A stretch of 64,000 nt of DNA from contig JAFCGF010000004.1 of assembly GCA_017608295.1 (NCBI GenBank), positions 124,001 to 188,000 of the forward strand. The letters are read 5' to 3'. The notes beneath the pieces were generated by a model that was not told the origin of the DNA, did no database searches, and saw only the letters and a list, made by a program, of their open reading frames with translations. Made by a program: the position numbers and the translations under genes. Within the stretch, counting starts at the first letter, position 1, and every line of letters begins with the position of its first letter. Below, piece by piece: positions 42,089 to 51,275 of the stretch. The stretch is from Candidatus Woesearchaeota archaeon. Lineage in GTDB: Archaea; Nanoarchaeota; Nanoarchaeia; Woesearchaeales; JAGVZT01.

Positions 42089-42763
42089 TCAGAACAGTTT
42101 GGGCAGGAACAGCACCACAAGGCTCGCCCCCATGAGCTTGTAGAAGGCGCTCCTGCTCCACATCAGCACCTTCAGGCCGTCGAAGTTGCCGAACGGCAGG
42201 AGATTGAAGAAAGCGAGGAAGCCATTTATCCACACTCCATAAAAAAAGAGCGGCTCAAGCCATGCAATCGGATTGATGAGCTTCAGGCCAAGGAAGAGAA
42301 GCGCAAGCACAATATTTGAAAGGGGGCCAGCTGCCGCAATCTTCCCAGTCTTCTCCCTGGAGGTATAGCCCTGGATGACCACAGCGCCGGGAGCAGCGAA
42401 GATGAACCCAAAGAATGCGGACACAATTGCGACCACGAGGAAGGGGTCGAATGCCTTGAAGAACGCCTGGCAGCCGTACTGCCTTGCAACGTACCTGTGG
42501 GCAAGCTCATGCACGATAAAGCCAGCGCCGACAGTCACTCCCGAGATAGCCATCGCGATGACAAGCTCTCCGGGCTTCGCGGTGAACATCGCAAATCCGC
42601 CCAGCAGGAGGATGGCGAAGGCGAAGGTTATCGCTGCGTAGCCTTTGGCGATTTCAACGAGCTCTGCGCGGGAGAACGAATGGCTCCTCGCCTGATTCTG
42701 CCTAGAGGGGCCCCATTGGCCCTTCCTGCCCTGGATTCTCTTCATCACACGCTGAATCCGCAA
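42089..42763 (-). CDS. Site-2-type intramembrane metalloprotease (M50)
   Basis: Polytopic protein of 224 residues that cleaves substrates within the membrane. The zinc motif HELAH (His85, Glu86, His89) lies in the second hydrophobic segment, and the third-ligand motif NLLPFGNFDG lies near residues 188-197. At least five membrane segments are visible, with a soluble basic N-terminus of about 30 residues. Archaeal S2P proteases act in signalling and membrane protein turnover. No anti-sigma factor-like partner is evident. It lies downstream of ppdK on the opposite strand (divergent). Confidence 0.9.
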   Translation of the reverse strand: MRIQRVMKRIQGRKGQWGPSRQNQARSHSFSRAELVEIAKGYAAITFAFAILLLGGFAMFTAKPGELVIAMAISGVTVGAGFIVHELAHRYVARQYGCQAFFKAFDPFLVVAIVSAFFGFIFAAPGAVVIQGYTSREKTGKIAAAGPLSNIVLALLFLGLKLINPIAWLEPLFFYGVWINGFLAFFNLLPFGNFDGLKVLMWSRSAFYKLMGASLVVLFLPKLF

Positions 42764-42815
42764 GCGCAGTTAAAAGGTTTTTCATCAATGAGGTTATATA
42801 CATCAGACTCTAAAC

Positions 42816-42825
42816 ATATTTAAAT
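42816..42825 (+). promoter_or_regulatory. TATA-like box for ppdK
   Basis: ATATTTAAAT lies 24-33 nt before the ATG at 42849. The intervening sequence is pyrimidine-rich and has no ribosome-binding motif, which favours a leaderless transcript. Confidence 0.55.
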
Positions 42826-42848
42826 CGCCTCTCCTCCCTTGCTCAAGA

Positions 42849-45500
42849 ATGATTATCATGACACAAAAAAATGCAATCAAGAATATGACAGACACAAAAT
42901 GGGTCTACTTCTTCGGCGAGGGAAAAAAAGAGATGTCCGAGCTTCTCGGCGGCAAGGGCGCGAACCTCTCTGAGATGACTAGATTGGGCATCCCCGTACC
43001 TGAAGGGTTCACCATCACGACCGAGGCCTGCATGTACTATTCCCACCATGAAGCCTATCCCCCTAAGCTCGTGGAGCAGATAGACGAGAGCCTCACAAAG
43101 CTCGAGCAGGTATCCGGGAAAAAACTCGGAGACGCTGAAAAACCCCTACTACTCTCTGTCCGCTCAGGAGCAAAAGTTTCCATGCCCGGTATGATGGATA
43201 CAGTGTTGAACATCGGTCTCAACGAGACCACGCTGAGCGGGCTCATTGCCCTGACAAAGGACGAGCGCTTTGCCCGTGACTGTTACCGCAGGCTCATCCA
43301 GATGTTCGGTAATGTTGTCCTTGGATTGAAGCATTCCCAGTTTGAGAACATCCTCCACAGAGTCAAGCATGATGAGGGAGTCAGCCTGGACACTGAGCTC
43401 ACTCCTGAGGCCCTGAAGCGCATCGCCAGCGAGTATCTCGCGCTCATCAAGGACTCGACTGGAAAAGAATTCCCTCAGGACCCAAAAGAACAGCTGCGGC
43501 TGTCAATCAACGCAGTATTCCAATCATGGAACAATGCTAGGGCAATCTCCTACAGGGAAATCCATGACATCCCCCACGACCTGGGGACTGCGGTGAATGT
43601 ACAGGCCATGGTCTTCGGAAACCTCGCCAAGGACTCAGGAACCGGAGTGCTATTCACGCGAGACCCCTCGACCGGAGAGAACGCCCTGTATGCAGAATAC
43701 CTCATGAATGCCCAGGGCGAAGATGTGGTAGCTGGTATCCGCACACCGGAAAAGATAAGCAGGCTCGCAGAAGATATGCCTGACAAGTACAAGGAGCTCA
43801 ACGACATCGCGAAGTCAATTGAGCAGCATTATGCTGACATGCAGGACATGGAGTTCACCATTGAGAGCGGTAAGCTCTTCATCCTCCAGACACGTACTGG
43901 GAAGAGGACTGCGCAGTCAGCCATCAAGATAGCTGTAGACATGGTTGATGAAGGGCTCATCGACAAAAAGCAGGCCCTCCTCCGCATCAAGCCTGAGCAG
44001 CTCGAGAAAGTGATGCACAAGCGCGTGGACCCGAATGCACAGACAGAGAGCATCGCCATCGGGCTTCCTGCTTCACCTGGAGCGGCGAGCGGCGAGGTTG
44101 TCTTCGAGGCAAACCGCGCCCATGAGCTCGCCAACCTGGACCGCAAAGTCATCCTCGTGAGGGCTGAGACAAGCCCGGAAGATATCCAGGGGATGCACGC
44201 TGCCCAGGGAATACTCACCTCCAGAGGGGGGATGACGAGCCACGCAGCCATTGTGGCGCGCGGCATGGGCAAGTGCTGCGTCGTGGGGTGCGAGCAGATT
44301 TCCATCTCAGAGGAAAAGAAAATTTTCAAGGCAGGCTCCTACCTCATCAAGGAGGGAGAGGTCATCACCATCAACGGCTCCACAGGGGACGCACTCGTCG
44401 GAAAGGTGCCGCTCATAGACCCTGAAATGAGCCCGGAGTTCAAGATTCTCATGGAGTGGGTAGACGAATATAGGCAGCTCGGCGTGAGAACAAACGCGGA
44501 CACTCCAATTGACGCTGCAAAGGCAGTCGAGTTTGGGGCAGAGGGAATTGGATTATGCAGAACAGAACACATGTTCTTCGAGGAGGGCAGGATTCGCGCA
44601 GTGCGTGAAATGATCATGTCCGAGAGCGAGGAAGACAGGCGCAAGGCGCTCGATAAGATACTGCCTATGCAACGCCAGGACTTCATCGAGATCTTCAAGG
44701 TCATGGGCTCACTGCCAGTCACGATACGGCTGCTCGATCCACCCCTGCACGAGTTCCTTCCCGAGACTGAGGAAGAGCTTGAATCCATCTCAAAGACACT
44801 CAAGATGAGCCTCAACTCAGTAAAGGAAAGGCTGCACCTGCTCAAGGAACTCAACCCTATGCTCGGCCACAGAGGATGCAGGTTGGCGATAACATTCCCT
44901 GAGATTGCTGAGATGCAGACGCGTGCCATACTTGAGGCTGCAAGCGAACTCGCCAAGGAAGGCGTGGAGCTTAAGCCCGAGATTATGATTCCCCTCATTG
45001 GGCATGTGAACGAATTCGTCACCCTCAAAGGATATGTGGAAAGGACTGCTAAGGCGGTGAGGGAAGAGACAGGAGTGCATGTGCACTTCAAGATAGGCAC
45101 GATGATAGAGATTCCCCGGGCGTGCGCAACTGCAGACGAGATTGCGAAGCATGCGGAGTTCTTCAGCTTCGGCACAAACGACCTGACGCAGATGACCTTC
45201 GGCTTTTCCAGGGACGACATCAACAAGTTCCTGCCTGACTACTTATCCAGGGGCATCCTGCCGGCAGACCCTTTCCAGACTCTTGACCAGGAGGGAGTGG
45301 GGAAGCTCGTGGAGCAGGGAGTGAAGCTCGGGCGAGTCGAGAAGAAGGACCTGAAAATAGGTATCTGCGGCGAGCACGGTGGCGACCCTGCGAGCGTACA
45401 CTTCTGCCACTCAATTGGATTGGACTATGTCTCATGCAGCCCCTATCGAGTGCCTGTCGCGAGGCTCGCTGCGGCTCAGGCAGCAATCCTCAGGGAGTAA
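42849..45500 (+). CDS. ppdK: Pyruvate, phosphate dikinase
   Basis: Enzyme of 883 residues interconverting pyruvate, ATP and phosphate with phosphoenolpyruvate, AMP and pyrophosphate. The N-terminal ATP-grasp-like domain starts with LLGGKGANLSEMTRLG, the mobile phosphohistidine domain carries GGMTSHAAIVARGMGKCC with the catalytic His, and the C-terminal TIM barrel carries GLCRTEHMF, the RLLDPPLHEF active-site strand and the end motif GICGEHGGDP with the catalytic Cys. Length and order are typical. Either ATG 42849 or 42858 is possible. With the oxidoreductase and ferredoxin it defines the pyruvate-PEP node here. Confidence 0.97.
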   Translation: MIIMTQKNAIKNMTDTKWVYFFGEGKKEMSELLGGKGANLSEMTRLGIPVPEGFTITTEACMYYSHHEAYPPKLVEQIDESLTKLEQVSGKKLGDAEKPLLLSVRSGAKVSMPGMMDTVLNIGLNETTLSGLIALTKDERFARDCYRRLIQMFGNVVLGLKHSQFENILHRVKHDEGVSLDTELTPEALKRIASEYLALIKDSTGKEFPQDPKEQLRLSINAVFQSWNNARAISYREIHDIPHDLGTAVNVQAMVFGNLAKDSGTGVLFTRDPSTGENALYAEYLMNAQGEDVVAGIRTPEKISRLAEDMPDKYKELNDIAKSIEQHYADMQDMEFTIESGKLFILQTRTGKRTAQSAIKIAVDMVDEGLIDKKQALLRIKPEQLEKVMHKRVDPNAQTESIAIGLPASPGAASGEVVFEANRAHELANLDRKVILVRAETSPEDIQGMHAAQGILTSRGGMTSHAAIVARGMGKCCVVGCEQISISEEKKIFKAGSYLIKEGEVITINGSTGDALVGKVPLIDPEMSPEFKILMEWVDEYRQLGVRTNADTPIDAAKAVEFGAEGIGLCRTEHMFFEEGRIRAVREMIMSESEEDRRKALDKILPMQRQDFIEIFKVMGSLPVTIRLLDPPLHEFLPETEEELESISKTLKMSLNSVKERLHLLKELNPMLGHRGCRLAITFPEIAEMQTRAILEAASELAKEGVELKPEIMIPLIGHVNEFVTLKGYVERTAKAVREETGVHVHFKIGTMIEIPRACATADEIAKHAEFFSFGTNDLTQMTFGFSRDDINKFLPDYLSRGILPADPFQTLDQEGVGKLVEQGVKLGRVEKKDLKIGICGEHGGDPASVHFCHSIGLDYVSCSPYRVPVARLAAAQAAILRE

Positions 45501-45594
45501 CATAATCCGAGGGCTCACCTCCGGCTGAAGCTGGAGGCTTTCGGCTGTTTGAAGTAAAGCAAAATATTTAAGTGAAAGGCACTCTGGAGTGCGC

Positions 45595-46539
45595 ATGACA
45601 GCTCCCATCGTGACTGGGGCCGCTATTACTGGCAGCGCAATCAACGAGTCCATCAGCCAGGGCATCACGACACTGTCGAATACCTCTGCGATGCATTTCA
45701 TCGCTGACTACGGCAGGCAGTTGCCGTCTCTTGCGCGTCACGGGGACTTCTTCGCCCTGCTCATCCTCTTCATAGCGGGATATTTTCTCCTTCTGCTCAT
45801 CAACAAATTCACAGGCGTCATCGTCCATCTTATCAAGAACACCTTTGTCTTCTTCATCACAGGCTTTGGAGTGCTGTATTTCTACACAGAATTCCGGGCC
45901 CGAGCAGCCACAGGACTCACGACTGAAACGATAATATTCGGCGTCCTTGGCATCATCATAGGTATACTCGGGTTGGCATTCGCCATCTACGCAATATTCA
46001 AGAAGGCAAAAGAAGGCCGCACAGTTGCGGGCGTACCAACCGATGCGCAGTACAAGAAGTGGAGAAAAGATATTGGCACCACAAAGGCCATGCCTGCAAC
46101 TACCGAGGAGGAGATTAAGGAGGAAATCAAAGAAGAGCTTGAGGAGGAGATGCACCTCAAGGACATGTTTTCCTGGGACTCTGTCAAGGCAGACAAGAGC
46201 ATCCTATCGGTTCTGACCTTCATGGTCGTGGCGCAGTTTGGTGTGTTCTCAAGCAAGACCATCGCTGCCCCGAATATACAGACAGGCATGATTCTGTTCG
46301 TCGGCTTCTTCCTCGCGGCATTCTTCTTCATCAGGCAGAGTTATAAGAAATACGCAACTGGGCTGATGCATTTCCTCTTTGCCCTTGTCATCGGATTCGT
46401 TCTCTCAATCGTGCTGGGCGCTGCCTGGAATGAGATGGCATGGACTGAGCTCATTTCCCTTACCTACTTCAAGACAGACTCACTCATAGCGCTCATAAGC
46501 GGCATGGCGCTCTCTCTCTTCGCTGGCAGCAAGGGATGA
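45595..46539 (+). CDS. Polytopic membrane protein with acidic central coil
   Basis: Protein of 314 residues with hydrophobic segments near 45-68, 75-95, 105-127, then a polar linker, then about 205-222, 228-245, 262-282 and 295-312. The linker holds an acidic helix (EEEIKEEIKEELEEEM). I start it at the ATG at 45595 because AATATTTAAG (45563-45572) is about 23-32 nt upstream; a GTG at 45589 is possible. No family recognised. A CaCA exchanger gene follows on the same strand 30 nt later. Confidence 0.65.
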   Translation: MTAPIVTGAAITGSAINESISQGITTLSNTSAMHFIADYGRQLPSLARHGDFFALLILFIAGYFLLLLINKFTGVIVHLIKNTFVFFITGFGVLYFYTEFRARAATGLTTETIIFGVLGIIIGILGLAFAIYAIFKKAKEGRTVAGVPTDAQYKKWRKDIGTTKAMPATTEEEIKEEIKEELEEEMHLKDMFSWDSVKADKSILSVLTFMVVAQFGVFSSKTIAAPNIQTGMILFVGFFLAAFFFIRQSYKKYATGLMHFLFALVIGFVLSIVLGAAWNEMAWTELISLTYFKTDSLIALISGMALSLFAGSKG

Positions 46540-46569
46540 ACGAAACCCTTATAAGGATAATTAACGCGG

Positions 46570-47577
46570 ATGTCAACTATGATAGTGCCTGAGCTTGCGC
46601 TGAGCCTCTTCTTTTTCGTGCTAGCCTGTATTTTCCTGGTCAAGAGCGCAGGAATTCTCGCGGACAACCTCACCAAGGTCAGCTCCTACTTTGGGCTAAA
46701 CGAGTTCGCCATAGGGTTCATTATCATGGCACTCTCCACATCGATTCCGGAGCTTTTCGTAGGCATCATGTCTGCGATAGAGGGGAATACTGCGCTTGCT
46801 CTCGGAAATGTCATCGGCTCAAACATAGCGGATTTGACAATAATCATAGGCCTTGTCGTTCTGTTCACGCGCTCAATGCGTATCCGCAGCAAGATTATCC
46901 GCAAAGACCTCGTATACATGCTCATCATCCTGATTGTGCCCATGCTGCTCATGCTCTGGCCGCCGACATGGATGCAATCTGCTGCAGGAGGGGCTGATGC
47001 TGTCATTGGCAGGTTTGAAGGCTTCATCCTCATTTGTGTATTTGTCTGGTACCTGTATCTCACATTGAAACAGGAAAAAAAATTCCATAGGGAAATCCGA
47101 AGGACATCAAAGACTGAAGCGAGAGCCGCGGGCTTCCTTACCGTGCTGGCGATAGTAGTGCTCATGGTGAGCGCGCATTTTGTCGTCGAGTATGGGACCA
47201 GCATCTCAGAACAGCTTTCAGTCCCCCCCATCCTCATAGGTATCTTCCTCCTGGGATTGGGCACAAGTCTGCCTGAGCTCAGCTTTGAGATAAAGGCGGT
47301 CGCTGCCCGCCACGAGGAGATGGCCCTTGGCGACCTCATTGGCTCTGTCATCACGAACTCGACGCTCGTGCTGGGGGTGACTGCTCTAATTGCCCCTGTG
47401 ACCGCGAATTTCTTCCTCTTCTTCACCAGCGCGATGTGGATGATTGTGATTTCGTTCATCTTCCTCACATTTGCGGAGTCCGACGGCGGCATCAACTGGA
47501 AGGAAGCCATCTCCCTTGTCATGATGTACGTGCTCTTTGTCATTGTCGAGAGCTATATCAAGACCCTGCAGGGCTGA
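46570..47577 (+). CDS. Na+/Ca2+ exchanger-like protein (CaCA family)
   Basis: Membrane antiporter of 335 residues, built of two homologous halves each with the alpha repeat: LSTSIPELFVGIMSA with GNVIGSNIADLTIIIG (first half), and LGTSLPELSFEIKAV with GDLIGSVITNSTLVLG (second half). About ten hydrophobic segments are present. Members exchange cations such as Ca2+ for Na+ or H+; ion specificity here is unknown. Length is normal for the prokaryotic YrbG-like group. The ATG is about 30 nt after the preceding gene. Confidence 0.92.
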   Translation: MSTMIVPELALSLFFFVLACIFLVKSAGILADNLTKVSSYFGLNEFAIGFIIMALSTSIPELFVGIMSAIEGNTALALGNVIGSNIADLTIIIGLVVLFTRSMRIRSKIIRKDLVYMLIILIVPMLLMLWPPTWMQSAAGGADAVIGRFEGFILICVFVWYLYLTLKQEKKFHREIRRTSKTEARAAGFLTVLAIVVLMVSAHFVVEYGTSISEQLSVPPILIGIFLLGLGTSLPELSFEIKAVAARHEEMALGDLIGSVITNSTLVLGVTALIAPVTANFFLFFTSAMWMIVISFIFLTFAESDGGINWKEAISLVMMYVLFVIVESYIKTLQG

Positions 47578-47660
47578 CTGATTTTTTTGTCACATTCCTC
47601 CTAGAAAGAGTTTTATCACTGTAAAACAATATCATTAGTACACTAACAAAGGTGTCACAC

Positions 47661-48260
47661 ATGGTATGCAGACCCCACAGAGGAATCATTATGGGCATGG
47701 CAGCTGGCTATCAGGGCAGCAGCCGCAACGAGATGATAGGCCCGTCCAGCATTTACAGCCAGAGGATGAGCATGGTGCAGGACCTTGACCTTGCATCGAA
47801 CATGAGGGCAAGCACCCGCTCATCAGTAGATGACATGCTGTACGGCAGCGCGATGCAAAACATGGAATTGCCGAACCAGCAGTACAGTTCAAGGAGTTAT
47901 TTCTCCCCTGAGCGAAACGCGGAAAGCGGAAAGGAGTACACTCCTAGCACTCAGTATGTTGCGATACCAATGGCTGCGATATCCCCCTCATTCCAGCAAT
48001 TGCCGCAGTCCAGCATTGATGACACCCTTGAGCAAGAGGAGTTCACGCAGTCCAATCCATCCCCAGAGAGAAAAGAGCTCAAGCCTGAACTCATCGTGTA
48101 TGAGATAGTAGAGGACTATTCAACACGAGACGAGACTGTTGAACACGAAGAAGAGCTTCACACCAGGCAAGAAAGCCTCGCGAAGAGGATTCTTAACGAA
48201 TTGAAGGACCTGGAGTCACCGGGAGAGCTCGCGCTCTCAGCAGTGGAGATGATGATCTGA
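47661..48260 (+). CDS. Low-complexity protein coupled to AAA ATPase gene
   Basis: Protein of 199 residues (ATG 47661; a GTG at 47652 also exists). Its first ~130 residues are Ser-, Met-, Gln- and Pro-rich and look disordered. The C-terminal 45 residues are strongly helical (about 155-199: EEELHTRQESLAKRILNELKDLES, then a LALSAVEMMI end). The AAA ATPase gene begins about 10 nt later, so the two are almost certainly co-expressed. The segment ESLAKRILNELKDL resembles, with one register shift, the MIM1 tail motif that binds MIT domains. This is a suggestion only. Confidence 0.6.
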   Translation: MVCRPHRGIIMGMAAGYQGSSRNEMIGPSSIYSQRMSMVQDLDLASNMRASTRSSVDDMLYGSAMQNMELPNQQYSSRSYFSPERNAESGKEYTPSTQYVAIPMAAISPSFQQLPQSSIDDTLEQEEFTQSNPSPERKELKPELIVYEIVEDYSTRDETVEHEEELHTRQESLAKRILNELKDLESPGELALSAVEMMI

Positions 48261-48270
48261 GGTGAGCATG

Positions 48271-49431
48271 ATGTGCAATAAGAACGATGCAGAGGAAAAA
48301 ATACAGAAAGCACGGCGCATCGCATCACGGGATGCGGCGCAGGCGAAGAAGGAGATGCTAGAGGCAGCAGAGATCTACCTCCTTCTCTCAGCAACAGAAG
48401 ACGGCAACAAGAAGAGAAACCTCGCCAAGGCAGAAGAACTCTTCGCAGAGGCAAAGGGCATGGAGAAGGGAAGCACGCTCACACAGCAGAAGGTCGGCAA
48501 GGGAAAGAAAAGGCACAACCCAGACTCACGCTTCAACTCGGTCACGAATCCCAGCGTGAACTTTGATGATGTTGGCGGATTAGAGGAATTGAAAGAGGAA
48601 ATCCGCTTCAAGATTATCGAGCCTTTGCTCCACCCTGAGGTGTACGAGCATTATGGAAAGAAAGCAGGCGGAGGCATCCTCATGTACGGGCCGCCAGGAT
48701 GCGGAAAGAGCCTCATCGCAGAGGCCACCGCAGGAGAAGCAGGTGCGACGTTCTTTCATGTCAAGCCCTCACAGATAAAAAGCAAATATGTGGGAGAGGC
48801 TGAGAAGAACATGGCTGAGCTCTTCGCCATAGCGCGGCAGCACCAGCCCTGCATCATCTTTTTTGATGAGTTCGAGACACTTGGTGCGGACAGGGATGAG
48901 ACTGCCTCAAATGAGCGCGGGGTGATAACCCAGCTGCTCACTGAAAGCGATGGGCTGGGCACCAAGGGACAGCAGATTCTATTGTTGGCAGCGACAAACG
49001 AGCCCTGGTCTATAGATGTGGCATTAAGGAGAGAAGGCCGATTCGGCACAACGCTATTCGTACCCCCGCCTGATGTGGAAGCGAGGAAGGCAATTTTCAA
49101 GATACACCTGAGAAAAAGGCCCCTGCTGCGGGACATTGACGCAGCCTACCTGCTTGACGAGACTGAGGGGCATTCAGGGGCCGACATCATGGGCATCTGC
49201 GAGCGCGCTGCCGATGTTCCGTTGAGGGAATATTTCGAGTCCCAGAAAATGCGCGCCATCGGGATGTCTGATTTCCTTCTTGCATTGGAGAATCATACAT
49301 CCATAGTGGGACAGTGGTTCTTCAAGGCAGAGTCCGAGCTTGAAAGGCAGAACAAGTCAAGTTATTTCCCTGAGCTGAATTCCTGGGCAGAACAGAGCAA
49401 CAGCACGCTCGAAGGAATCGCCTCGCTCTGA
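48271..49431 (+). CDS. AAA ATPase with MIT-like N-terminal helices (Vps4/CdvC-like)
   Basis: ATPase of 387-390 residues. The N-terminal ~65 residues are a helical hairpin (AEEKIQKARRIASRDAAQAKK, then KAEELFAEAKGME) that resembles an MIT domain. The AAA module follows: Walker A GPPGCGKS, Walker B FFDEFETLG, sensor-1 AATNEP, and arginine-finger region RREGRFG, then a winged C-terminal helical part. The start at 48271 is preceded by GAGGTGAG; 48268 or the GTG at 48262 remain possible. The layout matches Vps4/CdvC and also other MIT-type AAA proteins. No ESCRT-III (CdvB) gene is in the window. Likely substrate remodeller. Confidence 0.82.
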   Translation: MCNKNDAEEKIQKARRIASRDAAQAKKEMLEAAEIYLLLSATEDGNKKRNLAKAEELFAEAKGMEKGSTLTQQKVGKGKKRHNPDSRFNSVTNPSVNFDDVGGLEELKEEIRFKIIEPLLHPEVYEHYGKKAGGGILMYGPPGCGKSLIAEATAGEAGATFFHVKPSQIKSKYVGEAEKNMAELFAIARQHQPCIIFFDEFETLGADRDETASNERGVITQLLTESDGLGTKGQQILLLAATNEPWSIDVALRREGRFGTTLFVPPPDVEARKAIFKIHLRKRPLLRDIDAAYLLDETEGHSGADIMGICERAADVPLREYFESQKMRAIGMSDFLLALENHTSIVGQWFFKAESELERQNKSSYFPELNSWAEQSNSTLEGIASL

Positions 49432-49435
49432 AGCG

Positions 49436-49981
49436 CTATGCTGATAGGTGCTTCACAAACTCAGTGTAGAGTTTGAGATAAGCCAGGTAAAAGAAACCGA
49501 AGAGCCCTGCGAAGATGAACCACCGCTCAGGGCCGCCTAGATTTATGGCTCCTAACCAGAGGCTTTCAGCGTCTACCGACGAGTAACCCACTGACAACGA
49601 GGACCAGCCGTCCTGGCCGCACATCCCCCAGGTCTCATAGGAATAGGTCTCTCCTAGGTCTCCCGGCTGCGAGACTGAAATTTTGCAGGGCGAGATTGGC
49701 ATGATGAGAATCAGGGTGAAAAGCGCGAACGCCGCGACAGCCCCTGTTCGAATCAGGTGGTCGTCCAGCAGGTTGAGCTCAGCAGGCTTCTTCTTCGGCG
49801 CTGCCTTTGGTGATGGTGCCTGTTTTTTTACCACCTTCTTGGCCGGGGCTTTCTTCACGGCAGAGCCGTGAAGGACCTTCAACTTCGTTGAAGATTTCTT
49901 CACAGTTTTCTTTGCTGGCTTCTTTGGAGCTTTTTTCACTGATTTATTCTTAGGAGACTTCTTTTTTGATTTTGCTGGCAT
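49436..49981 (-). CDS. Membrane protein with histone-H1-like Lys/Ala/Pro tail
   Basis: Protein of 181 residues from the ATG at 49981 (MPAKSKKKSPK). The first ~68 residues are almost pure Lys, Ala, Pro and Ser with repeated KKAP/AKK motifs, as in histone-H1-like or AlgP-like tails. It then has a membrane helix (about 80-100), an external loop with two Cys, and a second helix near 150-172. The basic tail would sit in the cytoplasm and could bind DNA, RNA or acidic lipid headgroups. This could tether nucleic acid to the membrane (inference). Function unknown. Confidence 0.68.
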   Translation of the reverse strand: MPAKSKKKSPKNKSVKKAPKKPAKKTVKKSSTKLKVLHGSAVKKAPAKKVVKKQAPSPKAAPKKKPAELNLLDDHLIRTGAVAAFALFTLILIMPISPCKISVSQPGDLGETYSYETWGMCGQDGWSSLSVGYSSVDAESLWLGAINLGGPERWFIFAGLFGFFYLAYLKLYTEFVKHLSA

Positions 49982-49998
49982 GATAACACTCCCTGGAT

Positions 49999-51252
49999 TC
50001 ACTCCTTCTTAAGGTTTGCGCTAGCCATCTTAAAGCCAAGCTTGTCAAGAGCGATGACAAGCATCGCGTGACTCCAGGTAAGGGGCACTATGGTTGGCTT
50101 GTCCTTCTTATGCGCCTGCTCAGGCAGGTAGGGCCAGTATCGCTCTGCGCTCTTGAGAACCCAGCGGACCTGCTCTTCTGCCTTATCTAGGTTGTCGGCA
50201 TCAGCGTGGTACATCGCGGCGAAACAGCTGAGGATAATCCATGGGCCGCCTCCTGTAAAGGTTGGAAAGCCGTTCTTCATCGCGCCGCAGTACACGTCTC
50301 CGGGAAAGCGCAGCAGCCCTCCACGAGAGGTATTGTCCTCGAGAATCTTATTCACTGTCGCAACCATCTTCTCATCAGTCGGCTGAAGGATTCTGCTAGG
50401 CCACACCAGCCCGAAGAGCGAACTGTCAGTGACAGAGTCTACCTTCCTACTCGCGTACTTGGTATGGCGATAATGGTCCTTTCTCACTGGAAAAGTCCTT
50501 GGAAGCACCTCTGAATCATCATACGCCTTGTAAAAGGCTGCGTGCATCTCCCTCTCCACATTACGGTAGCGCTTTGTGCCGAGATGCTTACCTGCGAGGT
50601 GAAGCCCGCGGATGCACATCGCAAGAGAATAGAGATGGTGGCGCCCTGGTTCTGCAATCCGTTCTTCCCAGCAGTCCCAGTAGGGGATGGTAAAGCCTCC
50701 GTGCGGCTCTAATGCAGGGTCCCACAGTGTGCAGAGGCCATTGGCAGCTGTATCTATAAGCTCGGCGGCGAAGGGGTTATCATCAACCTTCAGGTTCCAA
50801 CGCTTAAGGTGATGGTCTGCTGCGATGATGACGCTTGCGTTCTGGTCGGGCTGAAACTGGCTCGCCCTCCCTGTTACGAACAGGAGAGTGTCCTTCACTT
50901 TCTTTGGAACGCTGAACTCCTCTGGGTCAAGGGCTGTGCCGCAGCAGCTGCCATTGAGGTTGTGCTGAGTTCCGAAAATGCCCTTCTCCTTGAAGCCCTC
51001 GCACCTCGTGACGCACCATTCGAAGAATCTTTCAGGGATGTCTTTCATCCCAAGGATGTCTGCTGCCATGCAGGTATAAGAGGAGTCGCGGGGCCATACG
51101 CCCAGGTAGTCCTGCGCATCCTTTGGGAAGACTGCGAGCCCGGTGTTTGCAGCGACAAGCGCGCCGTTGGGAAATGAAGATGCCTTGATAACTTCCCTGC
51201 TCGCAGCCACAAGCTCATTGAGTTTGCTTCGCTCTTCATCAGTAAATGCCAT
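49999..51252 (-). CDS. GH15-family glucoamylase-like glycoside hydrolase
   Basis: Soluble six-hairpin enzyme of about 417 residues. It starts VIKASSFPNGALVAANTGLAVFP and has the family DYLGVWPRDSSYTCMAA, GFTIPYWDCWEERIA with a probable general-acid Glu, and, near the end, LPEQAHKKDKP with the probable base Glu, followed by LTWSHAMLVIAL. These are typical of GH15 glucan 1,4-alpha-glucosidases. It is shorter than fungal enzymes and has no signal peptide, so it probably degrades an internal glycogen-like or maltodextrin substrate. TTTAAG about 20-30 nt before the ATG at 51252 favours that start. Confidence 0.88.
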   Translation of the reverse strand: MAFTDEERSKLNELVAASREVIKASSFPNGALVAANTGLAVFPKDAQDYLGVWPRDSSYTCMAADILGMKDIPERFFEWCVTRCEGFKEKGIFGTQHNLNGSCCGTALDPEEFSVPKKVKDTLLFVTGRASQFQPDQNASVIIAADHHLKRWNLKVDDNPFAAELIDTAANGLCTLWDPALEPHGGFTIPYWDCWEERIAEPGRHHLYSLAMCIRGLHLAGKHLGTKRYRNVEREMHAAFYKAYDDSEVLPRTFPVRKDHYRHTKYASRKVDSVTDSSLFGLVWPSRILQPTDEKMVATVNKILEDNTSRGGLLRFPGDVYCGAMKNGFPTFTGGGPWIILSCFAAMYHADADNLDKAEEQVRWVLKSAERYWPYLPEQAHKKDKPTIVPLTWSHAMLVIALDKLGFKMASANLKKE

Positions 51253-51275
51253 GTCATCCAAAAGAAATGCGGGGC

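Noticed and set aside
44339..45226. 295-residue minus-strand frame inside ppdK
   Set aside because: Composition is the Ser/Ile-rich antisense of a conserved gene; ppdK is certain.
45568..46155. Cys-rich minus-strand frame over the membrane protein at 45595
   Set aside because: The plus-strand frame has membrane helices and a TATA box; the minus frame has neither a promoter nor a known domain.
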